NCBI GenBank assembly: GCA_017428925.1
Contig: JAFRPY010000002.1
Span: 1-63,037, forward strand
Length of the DNA stretch: 63,037 nt
Source of the DNA: Prevotella sp.
GTDB taxonomy: Bacteria; Bacteroidota; Bacteroidia; Bacteroidales; Bacteroidaceae
Reading direction: 5' to 3'
The position numbers were made by a program, and so were the translations under genes. Of the stretch, positions 1 through 8,576 are shown piece by piece (positions within the stretch are counted from its first letter, which is position 1; each line of letters starts with the position of its first letter). Below the pieces are notes generated by a model, which was given only the letters and a program-made list of their open reading frames with translations, did not search any database and was not told where the DNA came from.

Positions 1-1
1 C

Positions 2-280
2 GACAACTACGGATGGGGCAGCGGCTATGCAGCCTGCACACACGTCGGCGGATTCGGAAGCGATGAGGAGAAGTGGGCCGCCTGGCGTGCTGTCATGAAC
101 GGTGCCAAGGTGACGGCCTATATTACCAACAACGGCGACGGTACGGCTGATGTGAAGATGGTGATGCATGGTACCGATGGCGTTGATTACATACAGGACT
201 ACATTGGTATCAACACTATTGACCCGGATAATCTGTACTTCCGCTTAACAGTTGATCATTGTTATCTGGTATTGGAATAG
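2..280 (+). CDS. C-terminal end of a secreted beta-sandwich protein (5' truncated by window edge)
   Basis: The frame is open from base 2 to the TAG at 278-280, so about 92 C-terminal residues are visible and the start lies left of the window. The visible part contains DNYGWGSGY, GAKVTAYITNNGDGT and a final FRLTVDHCYLVLE. It lines up with residues about 90-190 of the protein at 2485-3936 (DNYAWGPGG ... VKVQMTITRTQ ... AFLSVEKAYIVID), so both carry the same N-terminal beta-sandwich module. Here the chain stops after that module and has no LamG domain or C-terminal GQRV motif. It precedes the GH43 lipoprotein by 67 bp on the same strand, which suggests a role in arabinan binding or breakdown. 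Its function is inferred from context only. Confidence 0.7.
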   Translation, partial: DNYGWGSGYAACTHVGGFGSDEEKWAAWRAVMNGAKVTAYITNNGDGTADVKMVMHGTDGVDYIQDYIGINTIDPDNLYFRLTVDHCYLVLE

Positions 281-300
281 TATCATAAGTATAACCGGTT

Positions 301-330
301 GCCTGCAGACACCTTTGCATGTCTGCAGGC
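301..330 (+). other. Intercistronic stem-loop
   Basis: An 11-bp perfect stem (GCCTGCAGACA / TGTCTGCAGGC) with an 8-base loop sits between the truncated first gene and the GH43 lipoprotein. No U-run follows (AATCTTATCC), so it may be an RNA-processing or stabilising hairpin or a weak terminator. Confidence 0.5.
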
Positions 331-347
331 AATCTTATCCATAACGT

Positions 348-2351
348 ATGAAGAAACTGACAAAATTATTTTTCCTTTTAAGTATAGGATTGCTGTTTGT
401 CGCCTGCGGCAACGACGGTGACAATGACGGGGAAGGGGGAACATCCTCTATGACGGCCACTACGCCTGTAGTGACTTCCTTAACTGCTACGTCAGCCGTG
501 GTCACCGCAAAAACAACGGGCACTGGTATCACCGAACGTGGTGTGTGCTACAGCACATCGGCCAATCCCACCATCAACGATAACAAGGTGAAGGGCAGCT
601 CGACGGAGATGACACTTACGTTGACGGGACTGCAGCCCTCAACCACCTATCATGTCCGTGCCTATGTGCAGAACAGTTCCAATGTGGTTTATTCCTCTGA
701 TGTAAGTTTCACCACTCTCCAGAAGGACGAGCCTTCGGCTGAGATAGAAGATGATGTTGCCAACGGCGCTTCGCTACTGAAGTGGGTGAGCGTTCACGAC
801 CCCAGCGTGGTGTACGACCAAACCTCGCAGCGCTACTATATTTTCGGTTCACACCGTGCCACTGCCTGGACGACTAACCTGATGGCCTGGACCAGCATCA
901 CTGTACCTTGGGCTACAGCAAATTCAACGAATGCTGCTAATTCCGTGGCGTTCACCACACCTCAGGTGACCAAGGTCAAGAAGGATGGCAAGGAGGTGGA
1001 CTTCACTTTCAACGCCTTTGAATGGTCCAAGCGCGGCAGCAGCAACTATTCTGTTGACGGCATGATGTGGGCACCTGATGTCATCTACAACCAGAAGATG
1101 GGTAAGTGGTGTATGTACCTTAGCGTCAATGGCGACAACTGGTATTCCAGCATTATCCTCTTGACAGCCGACAAGATTACCGGTCCCTACCGCTATCAGG
1201 CTCCTGTCGTCATCAGCGGATTCCATACTGGCACGTCCTATAAGGAGACAGACCTGGAGATTGTCATCGGCACACAGAGTTCGCTTCCCTCACGCTATGC
1301 TGTGGGTACAAAATGGGGTAACCGCTATCCCAACTGTATCGACCCCTGCGTGTTCTACGACGAGACCGGCAAACTGTGGATGTCGTACGGCTCATGGAGC
1401 GGCGGAATCTATATGCTGGAACTGGATGAGGAAACCGGTCTGCGCGACTACGATGTGACCTACACGCTGACGGGTTCGGATGACGGCATCACCGTAGATC
1501 CCTATTTTGGCAAGAAGATTGCCGGTGGATATTATTCTTCAGGTGAAGCCTCCTATATTGAATATATTGGCGGCTATTACTACCTGTTCGTCACCAATGG
1601 CGGCCTGGCTGCAGGTGGTGTCGCCAGCGACTACAACAACGGCGGATACCAGATGCGTGTGTTCCGCTCGAAAAGTCCTGACGGACCTTACACCGACAGC
1701 AAAAGCAGTACTGCCTTGTATTCCTCCTATCTGCTGAACTTCGGACCAAAAGAGAGTGATGGCAACCGTGGTGTCAACATCTTCGGAGCCTATAGCGAAT
1801 GGGGCAACAAAACAGTAGGTGCTGCTGGCGAACGTTCGCAGGGGCATAATTCTGTCATTGCCGCTCCTGACGGACGCAGTTATTTGGTTTACCACACCCG
1901 CTTCCAAAATCAGGGTGAAGGTCATCAAGTACGTGTCCACCAACTGTACCAGAACGAAGATGGCTGGCTTGTTGCCGCACCGTTTGAGTACACAGGTGAA
2001 GGTCTGAAGAGTGCCGACATTGCCACCAAGCAGCAAATAGCGACTGCCGACATCCCCGGCAAGTACAAGCTATTGGTACACAACTACAAACTCGACCACA
2101 CCAAGAAGGCCTACTCATCGCCTGTCGATATCACACTGAATGCCGACGGCACCATCACGGGTGAACAATACAATGGTACGTGGACAGCCAAATCGGGAAC
2201 CTGTTACTTCACCATCAATATCGGTAGTGCTTACAAGGGAGTAATGGTTCGTCAAACCATGGAGCCTAAAAACGAGAAGGTGGCCAGTTTCACTGCCTTG
2301 GACAGCAAGACAGGTGTCACCATCTGGGGATACCGGTATGCCGACTTGTAA
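348..2351 (+). CDS. GH43 endo-arabinanase-type lipoprotein with FN3-like and C2 domains
   Basis: This is a probable surface lipoprotein that cleaves alpha-1,5-arabinan. The N-terminus MKKLTKLFFLLSIGLLFVAC is a lipoprotein signal with the lipid-anchored Cys at residue 20. Residues about 40-125 look like a fibronectin-III domain (GLQPSTTYHVRAYV). The GH43 five-blade propeller covers about 140-540, with candidate catalytic acids Asp151 (VHDPSVV), Asp332 (CIDPCVF) and Glu400 (SGEASYI). Residues about 560-667 match the C-terminal domain found in endo-arabinanases of this type (GTWTAKSGTCYFTI ... VTIWGY). It shares long near-identical stretches with the 828-residue protein at 5029-7515, but here the LamG part is encoded separately at 2485-3936. 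Substrate is inferred from family and context. Confidence 0.85.
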   Translation: MKKLTKLFFLLSIGLLFVACGNDGDNDGEGGTSSMTATTPVVTSLTATSAVVTAKTTGTGITERGVCYSTSANPTINDNKVKGSSTEMTLTLTGLQPSTTYHVRAYVQNSSNVVYSSDVSFTTLQKDEPSAEIEDDVANGASLLKWVSVHDPSVVYDQTSQRYYIFGSHRATAWTTNLMAWTSITVPWATANSTNAANSVAFTTPQVTKVKKDGKEVDFTFNAFEWSKRGSSNYSVDGMMWAPDVIYNQKMGKWCMYLSVNGDNWYSSIILLTADKITGPYRYQAPVVISGFHTGTSYKETDLEIVIGTQSSLPSRYAVGTKWGNRYPNCIDPCVFYDETGKLWMSYGSWSGGIYMLELDEETGLRDYDVTYTLTGSDDGITVDPYFGKKIAGGYYSSGEASYIEYIGGYYYLFVTNGGLAAGGVASDYNNGGYQMRVFRSKSPDGPYTDSKSSTALYSSYLLNFGPKESDGNRGVNIFGAYSEWGNKTVGAAGERSQGHNSVIAAPDGRSYLVYHTRFQNQGEGHQVRVHQLYQNEDGWLVAAPFEYTGEGLKSADIATKQQIATADIPGKYKLLVHNYKLDHTKKAYSSPVDITLNADGTITGEQYNGTWTAKSGTCYFTINIGSAYKGVMVRQTMEPKNEKVASFTALDSKTGVTIWGYRYADL

Positions 2352-2377
2352 TTCTGTATTTTAACATTTTAACTTTC

Positions 2378-2417
2378 AGGCCAGCGAAGTCATTCGCACA
2401 GAAGAAATCGCTGGCCT
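2378..2417 (+). other. Intercistronic stem-loop
   Basis: A 10-bp perfect stem (AGGCCAGCGA / TCGCTGGCCT) with a 20-base loop lies between the GH43 lipoprotein and the LamG protein. No U-run follows. Together with the hairpin at 301-330 it suggests that the transcript is punctuated by stems between cistrons. Confidence 0.45.
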
Positions 2418-2484
2418 AATATTCACAACAGAGGGGTACGAGGGTACTGCCTTCACCCCCATTATAACATTAACTAAAAACAAA

Positions 2485-3936
2485 ATGAAAAGAATATTAC
2501 CTAAAAGTTTAGCAATAACCATCATGGCATTGTTCTGCTGTGGCAACATCATGGCAACCACCACCGTCGGTGCTACCGACAAGTCTACAGAATATATGGG
2601 CGAGAAATCACAGAACTACCTGCTGAAGCCCAATCAGATTCTCTATCTTGAGTTCATGAACTACGGCGGCATAGAAAAAAACTGGAATAATTGGCTGCTC
2701 GGTATCACCGATACAGCCGAGACACCTACCGAATACTTCATACTCCGCTCTGACAACTACGCATGGGGACCTGGCGGCAACACATACGACGGCGGATGGC
2801 AATCCTACATCAGCAGCAACATCGACTGGGATAATTTTCTTACCATCATGACCGACGTAAAGGTGCAGATGACCATCACCCGCACACAGGCCAACGTGAA
2901 GGTGGAAGTCGTTATGACACCCACCGACACCCAGTATCAGGAAATGACTGAGACCTTCAGCATGGACTGCGGTGACGGCACCCAGGACATCTATGCCTTC
3001 CTCTCCGTGGAGAAAGCCTACATCGTCATTGACGACGACAAGACACAGACCACCGACGGCACGGGCGAAGTGGAAGAATTCGTCTACGAGAACGACTTCT
3101 CCTCAACAGACGGACTGACCATCATTGGCAGCGGCAGTTTCGAGGACAACGACCGATTCGGGAAGGTGTTCCAGAACGTAGGCGGTGCACAGCGCACCAA
3201 CTATCTGCTGTTGCCCGACGACCTGCTCTCCCATTCCGAAATGACAAAAGCTCTCACTATCGGCTTCTGGGTTAACTCAGCCAATGCCGGAGCCTCCTCG
3301 GACTATATGTGGGCTCCTATTTTCACCGCCTACGCCGCTGAACCGTCGGCCAACACTAATACTTGGCCAATGTTTGCGCTCCAGTACAGAGGTGTCATGC
3401 AGGTCAACTGTTCCGGATGGTCTGACTACGTGGACGTTCAGAATGCGGCTGGCGTCAACACGCTCTATCACGGCGACACCGACTGGCTGGCCGACAAGCA
3501 GTGGCACTACTACACCGCTGTGCTTGAAGGCGAGAATGCCAAGGTCTATTTCGATGGCGAACTCAAAAACGAATGGGATGCCGCATTAGTCTACCAGAAT
3601 GAAAACAATGAAAATGTTTACACCACCCAGCAGGGACTATTCAGCGGCGGTAAGGCCCTGAAATACATCTGCCTTGGCGGCAACCAGGCATGGAACTGGG
3701 GAGACAATGACCCTGGCTTTGCATTCGCTAACTTCTACTTGGCCAACAAAGCCCTCACTCCCGAGGAGGTTGCCGCACAGATGGCCGCATCGCAAGGCAA
3801 CATCGAATCCGACGGCATCCGTAATTTCTCAGCTGAGAGCGAGGCTACAGAATACTTCAACCTCGCCGGACAGCGTGTTTCAAACACTTTCCGTACAGGC
3901 ATCTATGTTGCCAAAGGCAAGAAAGTAATCAAATAG
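2485..3936 (+). CDS. Secreted LamG/concanavalin-like protein with C-terminal GQRV sorting-type motif
   Basis: The protein starts with a signal peptide (MKRILPKSLAITIMALFCCG). Residues about 30-190 are the beta-sandwich module also seen at 2-280. Residues about 205-430 are a LamG/concanavalin-A-like domain (TLYHGDTDWLADKQWHYYTA, YICLGGNQAWNWGDND), nearly the same as residues 555-770 of the fusion at 5029-7515. The last 30 residues contain YFNLAGQRVSNTFRTGIYVA followed by KGKKVIK, a short motif common at the C-termini of secreted Bacteroidales proteins and resembling the tail of type IX secretion sorting domains. No catalytic motif is visible, so it is probably a carbohydrate-binding partner of the neighbouring GH43 enzymes. 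It lies 7 bp before the next gene, so the two are likely cotranscribed. Confidence 0.75.
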   Translation: MKRILPKSLAITIMALFCCGNIMATTTVGATDKSTEYMGEKSQNYLLKPNQILYLEFMNYGGIEKNWNNWLLGITDTAETPTEYFILRSDNYAWGPGGNTYDGGWQSYISSNIDWDNFLTIMTDVKVQMTITRTQANVKVEVVMTPTDTQYQEMTETFSMDCGDGTQDIYAFLSVEKAYIVIDDDKTQTTDGTGEVEEFVYENDFSSTDGLTIIGSGSFEDNDRFGKVFQNVGGAQRTNYLLLPDDLLSHSEMTKALTIGFWVNSANAGASSDYMWAPIFTAYAAEPSANTNTWPMFALQYRGVMQVNCSGWSDYVDVQNAAGVNTLYHGDTDWLADKQWHYYTAVLEGENAKVYFDGELKNEWDAALVYQNENNENVYTTQQGLFSGGKALKYICLGGNQAWNWGDNDPGFAFANFYLANKALTPEEVAAQMAASQGNIESDGIRNFSAESEATEYFNLAGQRVSNTFRTGIYVAKGKKVIK

Positions 3937-3943
3937 CATCGCT

Positions 3944-4966
3944 ATGATGAAACTTGCATTAAGTCTCATTGTCCTTGTCAGTGCATTCTGCCCCACTCCA
4001 TCAAGTGGGCAGAATGACGGAGCCTACCTACTGGTATATCACAAGGACGACACCCACTCCATCCACATGGCCATTTCAAAAGATGGCTACAACTTCCATG
4101 CCCTCAACAAGGACAAGCCCGTCATCAATGGCGACACCATCGCCGAACAGCGCGGTGTGCGCGACCCGCACATCTTCCGCGGCCCCGACGGACTATTCTA
4201 TCTGGCCATGACAGACTTACACATCTATGCCCAGCGCGAAGGGAAAAGGACTACAGAATGGGAACGCGACGGCAAGACCTACGGATGGGGTAACAACAAG
4301 AACTTCGTGCTTATGCGTAGCCGCGACCTCATACACTGGCAGCATAACCTGCTACGCATGGACAGTATTGATCCCGAAATTGGATGTGCATGGGCACCCG
4401 AAACAATCTATGACGGCAAGACTGGCCAAATGATGATTTACTTCACCATGCGCCACCAGAACGGGCAGAACAAGCTCTACTATGCCTACGTGAACAATCG
4501 CTACGACTCGCTGACCACCACCCCGAAGATACTCTTCGAGCATCCCAAGGAAGGCGTCTCGGCCATCGATGGCGATATCGTCAAGGTGGGTGACCGCTAC
4601 TATCTCTCCTATGTCAGCCACGAGAGCACACCAGGCATCAAGCAGGCCTATAGCGACAACATCACCGGGCCATGGACCTATCAGGAAGAATTCATCGATC
4701 CCGAGCCCACAGCATGCGAAGCCCCCAACGTATGGAAGCGTATCGGAGAAGACAAATGGGTGCTGATGTACGATTGCTACGGGCAGAAGACTCATAACTT
4801 CGGTTTCGTGGAAACATCAGATTTTAAGACTTTCACACCTCTCGGCCAATTCAACAAGAAAACAATGAAGACCGACAACTTCACATCTCCCAAACACGGT
4901 GCCGTCGTACACATTAGCGAAGTAGAAGCCCTTCGGTTATGCGACTATTGGGGAGAAGCCTACTGA
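3944..4966 (+). CDS. Secreted GH43 arabinofuranosidase/xylosidase-like enzyme
   Basis: This 340-residue single-domain GH43 protein has an N-terminal signal peptide (MMKLALSLIVLVSAFC, with cleavage possible near SSGQ). The three acidic residues expected of GH43 are visible: Asp74 in GVRDPHIF as general base, Asp209 in SAIDGDIVK as the pKa modulator, and Glu259 in ACEAPNVW as general acid. CAWAPETIYD is the usual blade motif. It shares little sequence with the two larger GH43 proteins nearby and probably belongs to a different GH43 subfamily acting on short arabino-oligosaccharides or side chains. It starts 7 bp after the LamG gene. Its last codons form the left arm of the terminator at 4953-4980. 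The exact substrate is not known. Confidence 0.8.
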   Translation: MMKLALSLIVLVSAFCPTPSSGQNDGAYLLVYHKDDTHSIHMAISKDGYNFHALNKDKPVINGDTIAEQRGVRDPHIFRGPDGLFYLAMTDLHIYAQREGKRTTEWERDGKTYGWGNNKNFVLMRSRDLIHWQHNLLRMDSIDPEIGCAWAPETIYDGKTGQMMIYFTMRHQNGQNKLYYAYVNNRYDSLTTTPKILFEHPKEGVSAIDGDIVKVGDRYYLSYVSHESTPGIKQAYSDNITGPWTYQEEFIDPEPTACEAPNVWKRIGEDKWVLMYDCYGQKTHNFGFVETSDFKTFTPLGQFNKKTMKTDNFTSPKHGAVVHISEVEALRLCDYWGEAY

Positions 4967-4992
4967 TCAGTAGGCTTCTCTTTCTTTCATTT
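4953..4992 (+). terminator. Terminator overlapping the stop codon of the GH43 gene
   Basis: Bases 4953-4980 are a perfect 28-base inverted repeat (GAGAAGCCTACTGA and its exact complement) followed by TTTCTTTCATTT. The left arm encodes the last residues E-A-Y and the stop TGA. It ends the + strand arabinan cluster before the convergent gene at 5029. Confidence 0.8.
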
Positions 4993-5028
4993 ACGTTTTG
5001 TCATAGTTACTATAAAAGGCCATGTGGT

Positions 5029-7515
5029 TCATCTGCTGATGAACTTACGGCCATTCCTTACCACCACTCCCTTATATCCGCTGCCCACGCGCTGGCCAGC
5101 CAAGTTGTAGGTTGCAGAGACAGATTCTGTACCAGCCTTCAGAATGCTGATGCCACTGGTCTTGTCTGCCTGCATCTGGGCTATTATTTCATCGGGAGTC
5201 ACGGCTTTGTTCTGAATGAGCAGCCGGGCATACTTGAATGCCGCATCGTTGTCTTTCCAGTCCCATGCCTGGTTGCCGCCAAGGCAGATGTATTTCAGGT
5301 CGCCGCCATTGCTGAACAGTCCCATTTGTGTGGTGGCACGTCCCTGAGAATCATTCTTGCTGGCATCGGGCCATTCGTTCTTGGCCACGCCGTCAAAATA
5401 AACCGTGGCACTCTCATTCTCGAAAACCACTGTGTAGTAGTGCCACTGCTTGTCGGCCAGCCAGTCGTTGTCGCCGTGATAGAGCGTGTTCACACCAGCC
5501 GCGTTCTGTTTGTCGTCATAGTCGGTATATCCGGCACAATTCAACTGCAGCACACCCCTATACTGGCAGGCCAGCATTGGCCAAGTGTTCGTGTTGGCCG
5601 ACGGTTCGGCACCGTAGGCGGTGAATATGGGTGCCCAGAGGTAAGAGGCAGATTCGCCTGCATTCTCGGCGCTAACCCAAAAACTTATTGTGAGGGCTTT
5701 GGTGACTGCTGAGTGTGCCAGCACATCAGAGGGCAGCAGCAGATAATGGCTTCGCTGTGCACCGCCTCCGTTCTGATAGGCAGAACCAAAGGTTTCGTCG
5801 CTGACAAAACTTCCGCCGCCCACAATGGTAAGTCCCTCGTCGCTGCTGAAATCCTGAGCATATTGCCAGTCTGTCTCAGCCTTGTAGCCCCATAAGGTAA
5901 CACCCGTACTGCTATCCATGGCCGTGAAGGCTGGCACACGATCGCTGGTGGGTTCCAGCGTCTGCCACACCATCACGCCGGTATATGTATTGCCATCCAA
6001 GGTAATGGTAAGATACGACGTGCCGCTGTCAATGCTCCAAGTTCCGCTGTAAGCGCCGCTGACTGTTCCGTCGGCCTGCAGGCTTACGGCCACGGGGTTG
6101 GTGAGTGCCATGTTGCTGTGGTCTAATCCATACTGATGGATGAGCACCTGATAGCTGCCTGCCACGTCGCTGCTGCCCACAAGTTGCTGAGAAGCAATGT
6201 CGGCATCGGTGGCCGTCTCGCCTGTATACTCAAACGGTGCAGCACAGAGCCATCCTTCCTTGTTGACGAAGACCTGGTGTACACGTATTTCATGCTCTTC
6301 ACCACGGTTCTGAAAGCGTGTGTGGAAAACCATGTATGTTCGTCCATCCTCGGCAGCCAGTATGCTGTTGTGGCCTTGCGAGCGTTCGCTGTTTATTCCA
6401 GTGGTAGTATACCCCCACTCGCCGTAGGCTCCGAATATGTTCTCGCCCAGGGTTAGTCCGCCAGGGCCGAAGTTGGCACCGTTGCGGGGGTCTGTAGTCA
6501 GTATGGCATTGGTTCCCTTGCTGTCTGTATAGGGGCCGTCGGGATTTTCTGAGCGGAACACACGCATCTGATATCCACCGTTGGCCACCAGTCCGCCATA
6601 AGTGACGAACAGGTAGTAGTATTGGCCGATGTGCTCAATGTAACTGGCCTCGCCGCTGTGTCCCCGTCCACCGGCAATTTTCGTTCCGTAGTAGGGATCC
6701 TTGCTTACGTTGATACCCCTACTGGAGTCGTTGCCGTATTCTTCGGCCACATTGTAGTCGCGCAGTCCAGTCTGCTCGTCGAGTTGTAGCATCCAGATGC
6801 CGTTACTCCACGAGCCGTAGGTCATCCACAGGTTTCCCCCCTCGTCGTAAAACACGCAGGGGTCTATGCAGTGGGGCCAATAGCTTCCCCAACTGTTGCC
6901 CTTGGCGTAGCGATCGGGGAGCGTTGCCTGCTCGCCGATGGCCAGTTCCAGGTCGGTGAGTTTATAGTCGAGGGCATCGGTCACATTAAATCCAGAGATA
7001 ACCACTGGTGCCTGATAACGATAGGGTCCCTCGATATTGTCGGCGGTGAGCAGGATGATACTGGAGTTGAAGCGCACACCATTGATACTGAGATACATGC
7101 ACCACTTTCCCATTGCCTGGTTGTAGATAACATCCGGTGCCCACATGTTGCCGTCGATGCTGCCCCAACTGGTGCTGCCATAGGAACTGATAGCTGCCGA
7201 CCAGTCGTGGGCATTGAAGTTCTTGAAGTCACGCTCCACTCCGCCTATGGTCACCTTGGTGACCTCCTGTGTGGTGAAGGCCGCGTTGTTGGCGGCATTA
7301 GTACTTGTGGCTGTCTGCCACGGAGCGGTGAACTGCGTCCATGCCATGAGATCGGTAGTCTTGGCGGCAGCACGGTGGGACCCGAACACATAGTAGGTTT
7401 GTGTCGCCGGGTTCCACACAATGCTGGGGTCATGAACGGTTGCGCGCTGCAGCACATAGGCTGACGCGATGGCAGTTGACAGAACTGCCAGCAAGAAGAC
7501 AATCAGTCTTTTCAT
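5029..7515 (-). CDS. Secreted GH43 endo-arabinanase fused to a LamG domain, with GQRV C-terminal motif
   Basis: This 828-residue protein has a signal peptide (MKRLIVFLLAVLSTAIASAY). The GH43 catalytic domain begins at once, with candidate catalytic acids Asp29 (VHDPSIV), Asp218 (CIDPCVF) and Glu289 (SGEASYI). The arabinanase C-terminal domain follows at about 430-545 (SGTSYLTITL, VTLWGYK). A LamG domain is at about 555-770 (TLYHGDNDWLADKQWHYYTV, YICLGGNQAWDWKDND). The last residues are YNLAGQRVGSGYKGVVV then RNGRKFISR. It equals the + strand proteins at 348-2351 (without lipobox and FN3) and 2485-3936 joined in one chain. It lies 22 bp downstream of bcp on the same strand. Arabinan as substrate is inferred from family. 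Confidence 0.85.
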   Translation of the reverse strand: MKRLIVFLLAVLSTAIASAYVLQRATVHDPSIVWNPATQTYYVFGSHRAAAKTTDLMAWTQFTAPWQTATSTNAANNAAFTTQEVTKVTIGGVERDFKNFNAHDWSAAISSYGSTSWGSIDGNMWAPDVIYNQAMGKWCMYLSINGVRFNSSIILLTADNIEGPYRYQAPVVISGFNVTDALDYKLTDLELAIGEQATLPDRYAKGNSWGSYWPHCIDPCVFYDEGGNLWMTYGSWSNGIWMLQLDEQTGLRDYNVAEEYGNDSSRGINVSKDPYYGTKIAGGRGHSGEASYIEHIGQYYYLFVTYGGLVANGGYQMRVFRSENPDGPYTDSKGTNAILTTDPRNGANFGPGGLTLGENIFGAYGEWGYTTTGINSERSQGHNSILAAEDGRTYMVFHTRFQNRGEEHEIRVHQVFVNKEGWLCAAPFEYTGETATDADIASQQLVGSSDVAGSYQVLIHQYGLDHSNMALTNPVAVSLQADGTVSGAYSGTWSIDSGTSYLTITLDGNTYTGVMVWQTLEPTSDRVPAFTAMDSSTGVTLWGYKAETDWQYAQDFSSDEGLTIVGGGSFVSDETFGSAYQNGGGAQRSHYLLLPSDVLAHSAVTKALTISFWVSAENAGESASYLWAPIFTAYGAEPSANTNTWPMLACQYRGVLQLNCAGYTDYDDKQNAAGVNTLYHGDNDWLADKQWHYYTVVFENESATVYFDGVAKNEWPDASKNDSQGRATTQMGLFSNGGDLKYICLGGNQAWDWKDNDAAFKYARLLIQNKAVTPDEIIAQMQADKTSGISILKAGTESVSATYNLAGQRVGSGYKGVVVRNGRKFISR

Positions 7516-7537
7516 TTCAAATGTATATTCAATTTTG

Positions 7538-7999
7538 TTAGTTAATGTAATCCAGTATCTGCTCTGCGTGAGTCTTGGTCTTGATTTCTTTGGGCAGGAA
7601 CACTTTCTCGATCACTCCTTCTTCGTTGATGATGAAAGTGGTGCGGAAGGTTCCCATGTATTTCCGCCCACACATCGACTTCTCTCCCCACACACCCATT
7701 TGCTCCACCAGCCGGTTTTCGGTATCGGCAATCAGCGGGAAGGGCAGCTGGTTTTTCTCGATGAACCGGCGATGCGACTTCTCGTCCTGTACGCTTACGC
7801 CAACTACGACATAACCCAGTTTGCGCAGCGCCGAATAGTTGTCGCGCAGCGAACAGGCTTCCGCCGTACAACCGCTTGTGGAATCCTTAGGATAAAAATA
7901 GAGTATCAGTTTGCGGCCATTGAAATCGCTTAACTTGATCTCCTGACCGTTTTCATCACGTCCCAGCATTTCGGGAGCTTTTTCTCCTACTTGCATCAT
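7538..7999 (-). CDS. bcp: Peroxiredoxin, Bcp/PrxQ type thiol peroxidase
   Basis: A 153-residue cytoplasmic peroxiredoxin that reduces hydroperoxides with thioredoxin as electron donor. The Bcp/PrxQ motif FYPKDSTSGCTAEACSLRD carries the peroxidatic Cys44 and a second Cys49 in the five-residue spacing typical of this group. GVWGEKSMCGRKYMGTFRTT is also characteristic. Length is normal for the family. The start MMQVGEKAP is chosen because nothing conserved precedes it. The - strand terminator at 8039-8069 separates it from the small upstream ORF. It is followed after 22 bp by the GH43-LamG gene, an odd partner, so cotranscription is possible but not certain. Confidence 0.92.
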   Translation of the reverse strand: MMQVGEKAPEMLGRDENGQEIKLSDFNGRKLILYFYPKDSTSGCTAEACSLRDNYSALRKLGYVVVGVSVQDEKSHRRFIEKNQLPFPLIADTENRLVEQMGVWGEKSMCGRKYMGTFRTTFIINEEGVIEKVFLPKEIKTKTHAEQILDYIN

Positions 8000-8038
8000 T
8001 ATACTTGTATTAATAATAAAAGATTAACAACTCTCCTG

Positions 8039-8069
8039 AAAAAACATCCGCCTTATGACAGGCGGATGT
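8039..8069 (-). terminator. Rho-independent terminator after the 37-residue ORF
   Basis: Read on the - strand, a 9-bp perfect stem (ACATCCGCC / GGCGGATGT) with an 8-base loop runs into TTTTTT. It would stop transcripts from the small ORF at 8092-8205 before bcp. Confidence 0.8.
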
Positions 8070-8091
8070 GATAGTTCTAATTGACAATCCG

Positions 8092-8205
8092 TTAACTGTA
8101 CCAAATAGTGGCGTTGCTCGATGCGTCGTAACGCATACTTTCATCATTGTAGATGTTATCCAGTTCGAATTCTTCCTGGTTATGCATCTTTGGTTTCGGT
8201 TTCAT
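8092..8205 (-). CDS. 37-residue ORF with a strong Shine-Dalgarno, unknown function
   Basis: The reading frame is MKPKPKMHNQEEFELDNIYN followed by DESMRYDASSNATIWYS and TAA. It is preceded by AAGGAGGGTGGAACT, a perfect Shine-Dalgarno that is unusual for Bacteroidota, which mostly use A-rich leaders. A -7-like TATATTTG lies about 55 bp upstream (8260-8267, - strand) and a clear terminator follows, so it has the layout of an independent gene. The peptide is hydrophilic, with a basic start and an acidic middle, and has no signal peptide or membrane segment. I do not recognise it. It could be a short secreted-peptide precursor or a regulatory peptide. Confidence 0.55.
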   Translation of the reverse strand: MKPKPKMHNQEEFELDNIYNDESMRYDASSNATIWYS

Positions 8206-8259
8206 AGTTCCACCCTCCTTGTTTTTTAATTGGTTAGTTATAAGGTTATTGACTCACCG

Positions 8260-8267
8260 CAAATATA
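8260..8267 (-). promoter_or_regulatory. Putative -7 element for the 37-residue ORF
   Basis: TATATTTG on the - strand fits the Bacteroidota TAnnTTTG box. No TTTG is found at the usual 19-20 bp upstream. Between here and the gltB promoter (about 8270-8490) the DNA is AT-rich and I see no gene. Confidence 0.35.
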
Positions 8268-8493
8268 ATAAAATAATCACAAAGTTGTATCATCATGTAC
8301 GTTTTTTTTGTGATTTTATACAACTTTTGTCTTTTTTCAATGTTTTTTCTCGTAAAAATGTCCGACAATAACAATTTGAAAGTTTTTGCGGTGTTCCGCT
8401 TTCAGTTTGAAAAGCAAAATGGATTGCATCCTTATAATTTGTAATATTTTATAAAAATAAAAATAATTAGTGTTACTAAAAATCGTATTTTAG

Positions 8494-8524
8494 TTTGCAA
8501 AAAGAAAGAAAAACTGTAATTTTG
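8494..8524 (+). promoter_or_regulatory. gltB promoter (TTTG-19-TAATTTTG)
   Basis: TTTG at 8494-8497 and TAATTTTG at 8517-8524 are separated by 19 bp, which fits the Bacteroidota primary-sigma consensus. The gltB start is 53 bp further on. Confidence 0.65.
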
Positions 8525-8576
8525 CAGTCAAATTGACAAGCAAACAAACAACCAATCTGTTCAAAAAGTCAGAATT

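Noticed and set aside
4939-5712. 257-codon + strand frame opposite the LamG part of the GH43 fusion
   Set aside because: The - strand protein is clearly homologous to a neighbour, and the + strand frame has no family and begins inside the terminator.
348-7515. Complete polysaccharide utilisation locus
   Set aside because: No SusC/SusD pair or hybrid two-component/ECF regulator is present in the window. It may lie to the left but cannot be claimed.
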